A DNA stretch of 64,000 nt from Thalassia testudinum (lineage: Eukaryota; Streptophyta; Magnoliopsida; Alismatales; Hydrocharitaceae): NCBI GenBank assembly GCA_037157565.1, contig JAZHRO010000026.1, positions 34,338,501 through 34,402,500 on the forward strand. The letters run 5' to 3'. Positions within the stretch are counted from its first letter, which is position 1, and each line of letters opens with the position of its first letter. The notes under the pieces are model-generated. The model made no database searches. It saw only the letters and a program-made list of their open reading frames with translations, and was not told the DNA's origin. This document shows, in pieces, positions 1-9,249 of the stretch. The position numbers and the translations under genes were made by a program.

Positions 1-1362
1 AGTAGCAGCAGTTGCTGCTGTAATCTTGCAGCAACCTCTAATTGGTTAGTTTTGAATTGGATTCTATATATTAAGAAATCCTAACTTGTGTATAACTGTA
101 GAATAGCGTGTACAAGCTTTCATGTACTAAGATTGAACCTTAACTCAATTATAATTTCTTGCAATTTGTTATTTAAATCTATTGTCAGCTTGTTGAATTG
201 AACCATCTATCTAAATATAAAAGTTAATAAAATTTGAAGTGAAAATTATGCTTTACTTCTCATATACCTTTCGTGTGATGTGTTGGATGATTTAGAATGT
301 TTCTATTCCATTTCCAGCACTTAGATCTTAGATCTCTGATTTAGGCCTTAGGTTTCACTTCAAGACACTCATTTAGGCCTAAAATTGGTAACTTTGTAAG
401 AAAATAAAAATCATAAAAAAATTCAAAAAAATAAAATAATGGTGTCTTGAGTAGGATTAGCTATTTTTCTAGGTGTGTGCCAAGTTTCAAGGTATTCTAA
501 ACCCCAGCTTAGTAGAACATACCAGCCGACTTTCAGTATACCTTGGAACTTAATAAAAAAACTAGAAACCGAAAACACCAAAAAGATCTCTATCTCTCTC
601 ATATCATTCTTTCACTCTCATCCCTTACCTACCCTAAACCTATAAAAGCTATAAAAATTAGAAAAACACCAAAAATACCTTGTAAATTATGTATAAACTT
701 GTATATAATAATTTAAACTTAAGCTATATGTATATAGTATACAACATGTACAAAATATCGATATGTAACTTATATTTGTATTCCATGTATTAAACTAAAT
801 ATTTAGAATAATTATTATATATATCTTATTGTATTATTATCTATTAATTTATATTAACTTAAATGTATAACAAACCAAGTAATTCTATAAACTTATTTAT
901 ATGAACATATTTATATCTTATACTGTACATATGTATTTAATTATATAATATGAATATTATAATGGCTATAATTTAATTTAATTATGTATTTACACTAAAT
1001 AGCTAAGTTATTAAGTTAGCTAAGTAATTTATTAACTTAAAATAAAATAAATTATTAATTTAAGTTAATACTAAAGTAAATTATATTGTATATTTGTATT
1101 ATGTTATATTAAGTATTTTCAACTTATTTAAACCATATTATACTGTAATATAGTATTTATAGTTTATTTATATGTAAAACTAACTTAAACTAATATTTAA
1201 ATGTAAATAAATGAAAATTAAGTTTCTAAAATCAAAGAAAAATATGTAATAAATAATTCATTATGTAAATTAACTCTGTATAAAGTCAATTTTGTAATTA
1301 AGTCACTAATTTATATGTTAATTAATAAATTAAAATTTAAATTAGCATGTATAAATAATCAT
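1..1362. repeat. Arm A of a long imperfect inverted repeat
   Basis: AT-rich noncoding DNA. Its reverse complement is recognisable at about 12263-13640, with matching order of landmarks: a CATGTACT motif near 120, GTGTTGGATG near 280, a hairpin at 481-552, a pyrimidine-rich stretch near 580-620, and a long run of TA-rich words. Identity by eye is moderate with many small indels. The left edge is cut by the window, so the true length is unknown. No ORF is credible. It could be terminal inverted repeat DNA of a large DNA transposon, or leader DNA of the B block next to it. I cannot decide which. Confidence 0.6.
481..552. repeat. Imperfect hairpin in arm A
   Basis: Two arms of about 29 nt, roughly 481-509 and 523-552, pair with a few mismatches around a 13-nt loop. 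The shared core is AAGTTTCAAGGTAT on one arm and its near complement on the other. The same structure, with different substitutions, occurs in arm A' at about 13056-13130. Function unknown. Confidence 0.65.
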
Positions 1363-1397
1363 CTTTCTGTGACATTTGTCAAACAATCACAATAAAG

Positions 1398-1431
1398 CGT
1401 CGTTGAAGGGTTTTCATCCTTGGCAACGACG
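1398..1431. repeat. Hairpin CGTCGTTG/CAACGACG
   Basis: A perfect 8-bp stem, CGTCGTTG and CAACGACG, with a further AAGG/CCTT pairing inside, overlaps the putative PBS. The counterpart near 17112-17160 is degraded mainly by C-to-T type changes. Confidence 0.55.
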
Positions 1432-2149
1432 CCAAAAATATGAATGCACGACGACCGGTTCACATTAAAAAGGGGTTTTATGTCATTGTTGTAGTATATG
1501 TCACAAATACAAACCATTGTCGTGTCAATTTTATTTATATACTTAATTTTTATTAGTTTATTCCAGGTCGTTCACTTGGAGACAGTTATTGATATACATC
1601 ACTCTCTAAGTCCAAAAACATTCTTTAATTCTAAAAATGTTGATTTTATTTACAGAACTGAATAAAAGAATTTTGTTAATTATGTACAAAAAAAATGAAC
1701 TAAAACATATTATAATACTTGGAAACAAATGTACACATAGGCATTAAAGACTATGTACAACTACTCTATTTTAATTATTTACAACTAATATAGTTAATAC
1801 CTAAGTATAGGTACAAAAATAGTTAATAATATTTACTATACTAACTCATTATAGCATACTAACATCTATAGTAACATATAATATATATAGTGTGTACATA
1901 AGTGTCGCTAAAACCTTAGTAAATTATATACATAACGTAACGTAAAATACTTATCTTTACTAACATTTAATCCTATGTACAGTGACATACATAGACATCA
2001 GTGTAGCCTTAGTAATATATTTACACTACCTAAGGCAAAAACTACTTATACTAACATACATATTTATATGTATACAGTGACAGATGTATTCGTCACTAAA
2101 GCCCTTAATAATATATATATACATATAAGAGCTCAAACAAGCCTACTCT

Positions 2150-2330
2150 ATATACACTTATATATACACTAGTATATTATACATTATTTACTTACATTAT
2201 ATTATATTATTTATATACATATATTTATTATACACACTATATGCACATATATATACACACACAACACAAACACAACTCATGCTCTCAACACTTAGCACAT
2301 ATATACACACTCACTCATGAAGGCAGGGAT
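2150..2330. repeat. TA/CA-rich simple sequence
   Basis: Runs of TATATA and ACACAC interspersed with ATATATACAC words. The inverted counterpart (GTGTGTTGTG and TATATGTATA words) is at about 16320-16480, as expected for the paired B blocks. Confidence 0.6.
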
Positions 2331-2600
2331 TTTGACACTTAGCCAAATTCAGCCTCTTCTCCTCTTCTCTCACAACCGGTTCAGACCGACTTGGTTCAAC
2401 TCAACCGGTTCAAAAATTGTTTTAATGGGCAGGCGGCCTTTTCAAGGGATACACAACACCCATTAATGGATGGGACCAGACTTCTACTAGGGCCACCCTA
2501 GTTATCATTAGGTGTATTTTTATCCGGTTTATAGCTTATTGATGGGCCCACACAAACCCACGCACAGTGCACGGCCCCCAGCCCATGCACCGCACCCATA

Positions 2601-2605
2601 TGCTC
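2601..2605. other. Target site duplication of G1 (left copy)
   Basis: TGCTC directly precedes the G1 5' LTR and is repeated directly after the 3' LTR at 11913-11917. Five-base duplications are usual for Ty3/gypsy integration. It shows that G1 entered an already existing B block. Confidence 0.9.
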
Positions 2606-2625
2606 TATTACGAATGCGCGACTTC

Positions 2626-2664
2626 AGACGTTTTCAAGACGTCTGGAAGGTGTCCCAGACGTCT
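2626..2664. promoter_or_regulatory. GACGTC dyad cluster at LTR start
   Basis: AGACGTTT at 2626, AGACGTCT at 2637 and 2657, spaced 11 and 20 bp. The 3' LTR has the matching set at 9270, 9281, 9301 and 9321. The ACGT core is typical of plant bZIP sites, but no binding data exist here. Confidence 0.6.
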
Positions 2665-2796
2665 GGGATTCGATTATTTTCGGCACACGTGTTTCGTTTG
2701 CGCGCCTGAGCGCGCAGACCTGCGAGCGTCTCTCTCTCTCTTTTTTTCCCTCTCCCTCCTACGCCCTCTGTCCCGCTCTCTCTCTCCTCCTCGCGC

Positions 2797-2810
2797 GGCC
2801 TTAAAAGGCC
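2797..2810 (+). promoter_or_regulatory. Candidate core promoter element, GGCCTTAAAAGGCC
   Basis: A near-palindromic TTAAAA box lies in a GC-rich context, downstream of a CT-rich tract and upstream of another. It is kept in the G1 3' LTR (9457-9470) and in both G2 LTRs (52808-52821 and 62802-62815, reversed). No better TATA box is seen in the LTR, so it is the best candidate promoter. This is inference from position and conservation. Confidence 0.45.
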
Positions 2811-3130
2811 ACGCCCTCCCCCTCACTCCTGTCACCTCCGCCCCCTTTCCTCTTCTCCTTCCAGCCGGTGCGCGAGAGCGAGCGCGAGTGAGCGGCGGTA
2901 GCGACAGCCGCGGTGAGCGTGGGAGGAGGTGCTGTGCGTGGGAAGAGGCGCTCGGCCGTGAGGGCGAGCTCGCCGGGGCTGCTAGGGCCGGCCGGCGGGG
3001 GAAGCAGCGGACGCAGGGTGATGCGGGAGGCCTACTGCGGCTCGAGCAGCAGGCGGACGAGTCGCGGCGCGGCCGAGCGTCTCGAGCGGAGGGCGAGTCG
3101 CGCCCTGATTCTGGAATTTTCTCCATAATC

Positions 3131-3190
3131 AGACGTCTGGGCTTACAACCAGACGGCGGGGAGGACGTCTGGAGGACTGTCCAGACGTCT
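3131..3190. promoter_or_regulatory. GACGTC dyads, second cluster
   Basis: Dyads begin at 3131, 3151 (degenerate), 3163 and 3183: steps of 20, 12 and 20 bp. The same 20-12-20 pattern is kept in G2 at 52428, 52448, 52460 and 52480. Confidence 0.65.
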
Positions 3191-3295
3191 GAAAGGTGAG
3201 TTTTTCCATCTTTCTTCCTCTTCTTCGACTGACCGTACTAAGAGAGAGAGGAAATGGGTACGCGCAGGTTTTGAGATTCTCATCCAACGCGAATC

Positions 3296-3474
3296 AGACG
3301 TCTGGCTGCAGTGCCAGACGACAGGAACGACTTCCAGACGTCCGGGGTGACCATCGGACGTCTGGGAACTAGGCCAGACGCCCCCGCAGGCTTCTGGACG
3401 TCTGAGAGACCACGCAGAGCAAAGGTAACCTCTGATCCACTTTTTAAGATGTCTGGAAGAGGTTCCAGACGTCT
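3296..3474. promoter_or_regulatory. Phased 20-bp GACGTC dyad array
   Basis: Dyads begin at 3296, 3316, 3336, 3356, 3376 and 3396, exactly 20 bp apart, followed by a pair at 3447 and 3467, again 20 bp apart. Some units are degenerate (GACGAC, GACGCC) but keep the phase. The spacer sequence between dyads is not repeated, so this is not a simple minisatellite. G2 carries the same array at 52218-52325. Confidence 0.75.
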
Positions 3475-3767
3475 GATTTTGCACTGTTTCGTCATTTTCG
3501 ACCCGTTTAGGGCCCGTTCAGAGTCCGTTTTTCACATTTCGAGTTGCGTGCTTTTCGGAATTACATCCTGTACCTGCCTACAGTAGTTGTATACTGTTTT
3601 GGGAAACTCCTTGTGTTTGATCCTTGTGATAGGACCCCGTTCCGTTGCAGTCTCGGGGCTTGCGGAGGCACGAGGGATTCCCGACCACGCCCCCAGTACT
3701 CCTGTTGTAACCGGTAGAGTGGCTTTTAAGTTTATTAGTATAATCTGTTAATTATGGAACCGTAAAT

Positions 3768-3912
3768 AGAACCTAGGACATTGCATGAATCCTAGGAATG
3801 AGAAACTAGAATGAATGGTAGATCCTAGGGTGTTGCATGAATCCCAAGGCTGGAAAATTAGATTGTATGATAGATCCTAGGGTATGGCATGAATCCTAGG
3901 ATGGGAAGAACT
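3768..3912. repeat. Three 52-bp tandem units with CCTAGG
   Basis: Units begin at about 3768, 3820 and 3872, each with CCTAGG, a GCATGAATCC word and a second CCTAGG-like site. Three units are also present in the 3' LTR and in the G2 LTRs; S3 keeps only about two recognisable units. Confidence 0.7.
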
Positions 3913-4548
3913 AGTGGAATATATGAATACTGCAGTCTTGGAAAATGTGGAAAGGAAATAATAGCTACCTGTAAATTGGTTTAACAGTTGTCTGTTATGA
4001 ATAAATGAGCATGTCTGGGAATATGGGATGTATGAATGTGAAACTGGGAAGGTGAAACCTGAATGTGCTGAGTTAAAAGAACTGGAACCCTACGGGGAAT
4101 TAGGAGTGGAACTCCTGGAAAGAGAAAGGAATGGGATTGAGAAAGAAAGACGTGGTAGTGTGCTGTCTCTTGGGTACGTAGTACCAAGGGAAGTACCTGT
4201 ACTTGTTTAGTGCAGAGCGGAGCCAGCAGCCCCAGGGACCCGGGGTTAGGACTGGCCACTTTGTACCGACTTGCTGGCCCTCATGTACATAGTACCGAGG
4301 AGAGCTACTAGTGTAGGGAGGTACTAGCTACCCCATGGGCCCCGGGGTTCTGCTAGCCTCCTACACCGACTTGTTAGGCCCACTGGGAAAACCAGGGTAG
4401 TCAGGCGAGGGTGAGCGGACTATGGAGGGGCAAGGCCCCTGTTTGGTTACTGTGGAGGGGTTGGACCCCTATTACTGAGAGGGCTCTGCCCTGTACTGGT
4501 TCCGTGCTGTTCTTTGGGCGCACCCGTTAACGGAAACGACTGACCGCG

Positions 4549-5667
4549 GGACATTGTACGAGAGGAGCTCCACCCACCGCCCAAGCGCCTCCTGGTGCTG
4601 CAGAGGGGGAGTCCTCTGTGGGACCACACGACGGACAAGGCGCTGGACCCGGGGGAGGGGATGGGCCGCTGCCGCCCCCACCTTCCTCCTACACTTCTGT
4701 GCATGAGGCACCTTCGCCTAGAGGTGCACCAGCACCTCCACTACAGCGCCACTTCGAGCTTTTCGGACAGTTCCGGAAGCTGAAGCCCCCCTCCTTCAAG
4801 GGGGATGAGGACCCGACCGAGGCAGAGGATTGGCTTGAGCAGCTGGAGAAGATCTTCGACACCCTTCGCCCCTCGGTGGAGTGCCGCATGGCCTTTGCCA
4901 CGTACCAGCCGGAGAGTGCGGCACACAGGTGGTGGAGGGCGGTCCGGGGACAGGAGAGGGACGAGCCAACCAGGGACCAGTTCGTCACCCTCTTCTGCGA
5001 GCAGTACTTTCCCCAGACGTGGCAGGACCAGAGGAGGCGGGAGTTCCACACTCTCCGCCAAGGAACGATGACTGTGAACGCGTACCGCATGCGTTTCTTG
5101 GAGCTATCCCGCTTTGTAGCGACAGCAATAGCCACAGAGGAGGAGCGCCTTTGGAGGTTCACCGAGGGGCTCCGGCCTGCGATCAGGGGGTATGTCAAAC
5201 CCTTGAAGCTGCCTACATTTTCGAGGGTGGTAGAGGCAGCTATGACTTATGAGGAGACCAACCCGTCCGCGCGAGACACTGACGACGGGCGGAAGAGGCC
5301 CTTTCAGCCAGACTTTTCACAGGGCCGGCGAGAGAGGAGACATGTGGCATCCGCAGGAGAGCCGTCACATTTTGCAGGGCCATCAGTGGCCTTTGGGGGC
5401 CCTCTATAGGGGCCAGTCGCCAGCACCGGACCCCCGCCCAGCCGACAGCAGGGACCCACTGAGGGCGGGAGTCGGGTTCCCCTCTGTTACCAGTGTGGCC
5501 AGCCGGGCCACATCAGGAGGGACTACCCGTCGAGGGCAGGAGGTTAGCAGATACTCCCCACGCAGAGCACTGGAGGGCACGCAAGAGGTCGCGGTTCCCA
5601 AGCGCGAGGAGGAGGACAGCAGTCACGAGGAGGGTACCGGCCAGCACCTGCCCGTCCGACGCAGAGT
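4549..5667 (+). pseudogene. G1 gag remnant
   Basis: Capsid-type gag of a Tekay-like element. The core between about 4740 and 5260 (FRKLKPPSFKGDEDPTEAE, then AHRWWRAV and a YFPQTWQ segment) matches the G2 gag. The first codons are lost in the deletion at 4548 and an indel near 4590 shifts the frame. From 4618 the frame is open to a TAG at 5407. A second TAG lies at 5545; G2 has CAG at both places. The nucleic-acid-binding zinc knuckle begins at 5485 (CYQC), keeps its His at 5509-5511, but the last Cys is a Tyr (TAC, 5524-5526). The protein would normally package element RNA in cytoplasmic particles. It cannot do so as it stands. Confidence 0.85.
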
Positions 5668-7734
5668 GTGGCTGCTTCGTTCGCACGTAGAGCTGAGGGG
5701 CGCATCAACGCCCTGACACACAGGGATGCCAGAGCTTCAGGCTCGATAGTGGCAGGTATGGTTTCAGTTTCCGGCAGACTCGTTTACACACTTTTCGATT
5801 CCGGCGCTACGCACTCGTTTGTCGCAGCCAGTTTCGCAGTTAGTTTGGGCCAGGATTATACGCTGTTAGAGAATCCATTCGTAATCAGAGGTCCGAGTGG
5901 TCAGCTGTTTGTAGCTGAGGAGGTGTACACGTATTGCGAGGTCAACGTCGGGGGACATAGCCTGCCAGCTGACCTGATTATGATACAGATGGAGGACTTT
6001 GGAGTGATTCTGGGGATGGACTGGCTGTCCGCTTACCACGCCTTGGTAGACTATTTTGAGAGGAAGATTGTCTTCTCCATGCCGGAGTTGCCTTCTTTCG
6101 AGTTTCACGGACAGCCAGTGGACGGAGGCTTCAAGTGCATTTCGGCACTTCGGGCGGCGAGACTTTTGAGCCAGGGGTGTGAGGGCTTCCTAGCTTGTGT
6201 GGTGGTAGAGCCCAGCCCTGTGGCAGACTTCCAGAGTATCCCGATGGTCAGAGAGTACCCTGACGTGTTTCCAGACGAGTTACCAGGACTACCGCCCGAG
6301 CGTGAGATCGAGTTTGAGATCTCACTAGTACCAGGGACCTGCCCCATCTCCACCGCGCCATACAGGATGGCACCACTTGAGCTACGAGAGCTCAAGTCTC
6401 AGTTGCAGGACCTTTTGGAGAAAGGTTTCGTGAGGCCTAGTGCGTCTCCCTGGGGTGCCCCAGTACTATTTGTGAAGAAGAAGGATGGTACCCTACGCCT
6501 TTGTGTGGACTATCGACAGTTGAATAGGGTCACCATCAAGAACAGATATCCGCTGCCGAGGATCGACGACTTGTTTGACCAATTGCGGGGTGCCACGGTG
6601 TTCTCCAAGATCGACTTGAGGTCGGGATACCACCAGTTGAGGATCAGGGAGACCGACGTCTCCAAGACAGCTTTTCGCACCCGGTACGGACACTACGAGT
6701 TTTTGGTCATGCTGTTTGGGCTGACCAATGCCCCCGCTGCTTTCATGGACCTGATGAACCGGGTGTTTAGACCGTACTTGGACCAGTTCGTGGTGGTATT
6801 CATAGATGATGTACTCATCTATTCTCGTGATCGGACGCAGCACGGACAGCACTTGCGGATGGTTCTGGACACACTAAGACGACGTAGGCTGTACGCCAAA
6901 TACAGCAAGTGCGAGTTTTGGTTGAGGGAGGTGACCTTCTTAGGTCATGTGATCTCTAGAGACGGCTTGGCGGTGGACCCAGCCAAGGTCGAGGCAGTAC
7001 TCAGGTGGGAGAGACCGCGTTCAGTCACTGAGATTCGCAGTTTCCTGGGACTGGCAGGCTACTACAGACGATTCATCAGAGGTTTTTCACAGATTGCGCG
7101 TCCTATGACACAGTTGACCCGAAAGGATGTGCCCTTCGCTTGGACAGACGCCTGTGAGGCGTGTTTTCTGGAGCTGAAGGAGAGGTTGACCTCGGCTCCC
7201 GTGCTCACCATCCCTGACAGTAGTAGCGGGTTCGTTGTGTACACGGACTCCTCCTTGCAGGGGTTAGGAGGTGTGCTCATGCAGAAGGGTCACGTTGTCG
7301 CTTACGCTTCGCGGCAACTGAAGCCCCATGAGCATACCTTCCCTACCCACGACCTAGAGTTGGCAGCTGTTGACTTCACATTGAAGACCTGGAGGCACTA
7401 CTTGTACGGTGAGACCTTCGAAATTTTCACAGATCACAAGAGCCTCAGATATCTTTTTGATCAGAAGGAGCTCAACATGAGACAGAGACGTTAGTTGGAG
7501 CTACTGAAGGACTACGACTGCAGCATCTCCTACCACCCGGGAAAGGCCAATGTGGTGGCTAACGCCTTGAGCCGTAAGGCGCCCGCACACTTGGCAAGTT
7601 TACAGTTACAGAGTTGGGGCCTTTTGGAAGAGGTGGGTAGTTGGTGACCCCTGGAGTTACGGGGGCACTGTGGGGCAGTGACGGTGACGAGACAGACTAG
7701 GCCAGAGCTGATAGACCGCATCATCACATGACAG
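5668..7734 (+). pseudogene. G1 protease, reverse transcriptase, RNase H remnant
   Basis: Same frame as gag. Aspartic protease: [10 protein letters not shown] with the catalytic Asp at 5797-5799. RT from about 6330 to 6990 with [10 protein letters not shown], a fingers/palm region and the FIDD catalytic pair at 6805-6810. RNase H from about 7130, with YTDSS (Asp at 7246-7248) and [11 protein letters not shown]. In-frame stops: TAG at 7492-7494, TGA at 7645-7647 and TGA at 7729-7731; G2 has sense codons there. Function in an intact element: polyprotein processing and cDNA synthesis. Up to 7491 the frame is remarkably well kept, without a frameshift. Confidence 0.9.
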
Positions 7735-9165
7735 ATGGCCGATCCGTACTTGCAGTCCTTGCGTGACAGAGTACTATCAGGAGACCCAGGGGACTTCTCT
7801 TTCACAGACCAGGTGTTGCGCCTAAGGGGACGGTTGTGCATTCCCAGGGACGAGGAGCTGTTGAGAGAGCTCCTGACTGAGGCACACGGTTCCAGATTCA
7901 CCATACATCCCGGAAACACAAAGATGTACCACGACTTGAGACACGAGTTTTGGTGGAGGGGGATGAAGCGGGATGTGGGTGAATTTGTGCAGCAGTGCTT
8001 AGTGTGCCAACAGGTGAAAGCCGAGCATCAGAGGCCTACAGGGCCGCTGCAGCCGCTTCCAGTGCCAGAGTGGAAGTGGGAGAGCATCACCATGGACTTG
8101 GTGGTGGGCTTACCTGTTACCCAGTGAGGGCACGACGCTGTCTGGGTAATTGTGGATAGACTGACGAAGACGGCACGATTCCTGCCGATCCGAGTCACTT
8201 TGGGACCAACAAAGTTGGCAAAGAGGTACATCCACGACGTGGTACGACTACACGGAGTTCCGTGGGAGATCGTATCCGACTGGGATACCGGCTTTACGTC
8301 CCAGTTTTGGGCTGAGTTTCAGCAGGCCCTAGGGACGCGGTTGAGGTTTAGTACAGCTTACCACCCCCAGACGGACGAACAGTCCAAGCGCACGATACAG
8401 ACACTTGAGGACCTTTTGCGTGCCTGTGTGCTGGACTGGAGGGGCTCTTGGGAGGAACACCTGCCCTTGGCGGAGTTTGCATACAACAGCAGTTATCACT
8501 CGAGCATCAGCATGGCTCCCTACGAGGCTCTGTATGGACGGAGGTGTACGGCACCCTTGAGTTGGGTTGAGGTGGGGACCAAGTGAGAGGTTGGCCCTAG
8601 GTTGATCCGGCAGAGTCAGGAGGTAGTCGAGCAGGTCCATAGGCGACTCCGCACTGTCAGGAGCAGACAGAAGAGCTACGCGGATCGGAGACGCAGAGGG
8701 GTGCAATTCGAGGTTGGGGATCACGTCTTTCTTCGTGTTTCACCCATGAAGCGCCTGCAGCAGTTTGGGGTGAGAGGGAAGCTCACGCCGAGGTTTGTGG
8801 GGTCCTTTGAGGTCTTGGAGCGGGTTGGAAACATTGCTTACAGGCTTGTCCTCCCCCCGCAGCTTTCTGGTGTGCACGACGTGTTCCATGTGTCCAACCT
8901 CAGGAAGTACGTAGCCGATCCCAGTCACGTACTGAGTCACGAGAGCGTCGAGGTGGGCGACGACCTGACCTACCCCGAGTGGCCAATGCAGATTCTAAAC
9001 CGAGCCGTCCGCAGTTTGAGACGAAAGCAAGTACCCCTGGTAAAGGTTTTGTGGAGGAACCAGCGGTACGAGGAGGCTACCTAGGAGCCTGAGGCGGCAA
9101 TGCGGGAGCGGTACCCGGAACTCTTCGCAGGTACGTCTTTTCGAACCGGCTTCGGTCCTCTTTGA
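7735..9165 (+). pseudogene. G1 integrase and chromodomain remnant
   Basis: Frame-consistent with RT. An HHCC zinc-binding region lies at about 7880-8020 (HGSRF, then HPGNTK, then CLVC), followed by the core. The usual catalytic Glu position in the QTDxQSxR motif is Lys (AAG, 8386-8388). The SDxD motif near 8280 keeps its Asp residues but has Trp and Gly where G2 has Arg. Stops are TGA 8125-8127, TGA 8584-8586 and TAG 9082-9084. The last one falls inside the chromodomain-like C-terminus (RYEEAT, then YPELF), which in chromoviruses guides integration to heterochromatin. The frame ends at TGA 9163-9165. Confidence 0.88.
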
Positions 9166-9204
9166 GTTTGTTATGGTTATTTTGGCGTCTTTCCCGCACC
9201 CTAG

Positions 9205-9249
9205 TTAGCGCAAGTTTCGGGGATGAAACTTCCTTTGAGTTTGTTATAT
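9205..9249 (+). promoter_or_regulatory. Region upstream of G1 3' LTR lacking a canonical polypurine tract
   Basis: The sequence before the LTR contains GTTTCGGGGATGAAACTTCC and ends in TTGAGTTTGTTATAT. A purine run directly at the LTR border, normally needed to prime plus-strand synthesis, is not seen. G2 has the same sequence (53087-53130, reversed), so this is a family trait or an ancestral change. Confidence 0.5.

Larger units (their letters stand above)
1363..2600 (-). mobile_element. Block B, outer part: LTR-like sequence with PBS, - orientation
   Basis: This block continues after the G1 insertion at 11918-12262. It is matched in inverted orientation by 15677-17186: GTGACATTTGTCAAACAATCACAA near 1370, the text around 1580-1640 and the AT/AC-rich part at 1900-2300 all recur there reversed. 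Read on the - strand it ends in TCA at 1441 and is followed at 1434-1417 by TGGCGTCGTTGCCAAGGA, which resembles the tRNA-Asp-type primer binding site usual in Athila-like elements. I therefore favour an LTR-plus-PBS, but an internal piece of a CACTA element is an alternative. No coding capacity. Confidence 0.5.
2606..4548 (+). repeat. G1 5' LTR, 3' end deleted
   Basis: Aligns with the first part of the 3' LTR (9250-11182 or so). The first two bases read TA rather than TG, a single change. The match stops at 4548 inside ACTGACCGCG, where the sequence jumps into gag. The last roughly 730 bp of LTR, the PBS and the gag start are absent. By eye it differs from the 3' LTR by a few percent. Confidence 0.88.

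Noticed and set aside
1900..2330. Satellite or centromere repeat
   Set aside because: Only degenerate TA/CA words; no monomer length can be defined.
2567..3199. 210-codon open frame at the G1 5' LTR
   Set aside because: Begins outside the element and crosses the LTR border, so it cannot be an ancestral gene.
3296..3403. CRISPR-like array because of regular spacing
   Set aside because: Repeats are 8-10-bp palindromes with 10-12-bp spacers in a plant LTR, present in all LTR copies. Not CRISPR.
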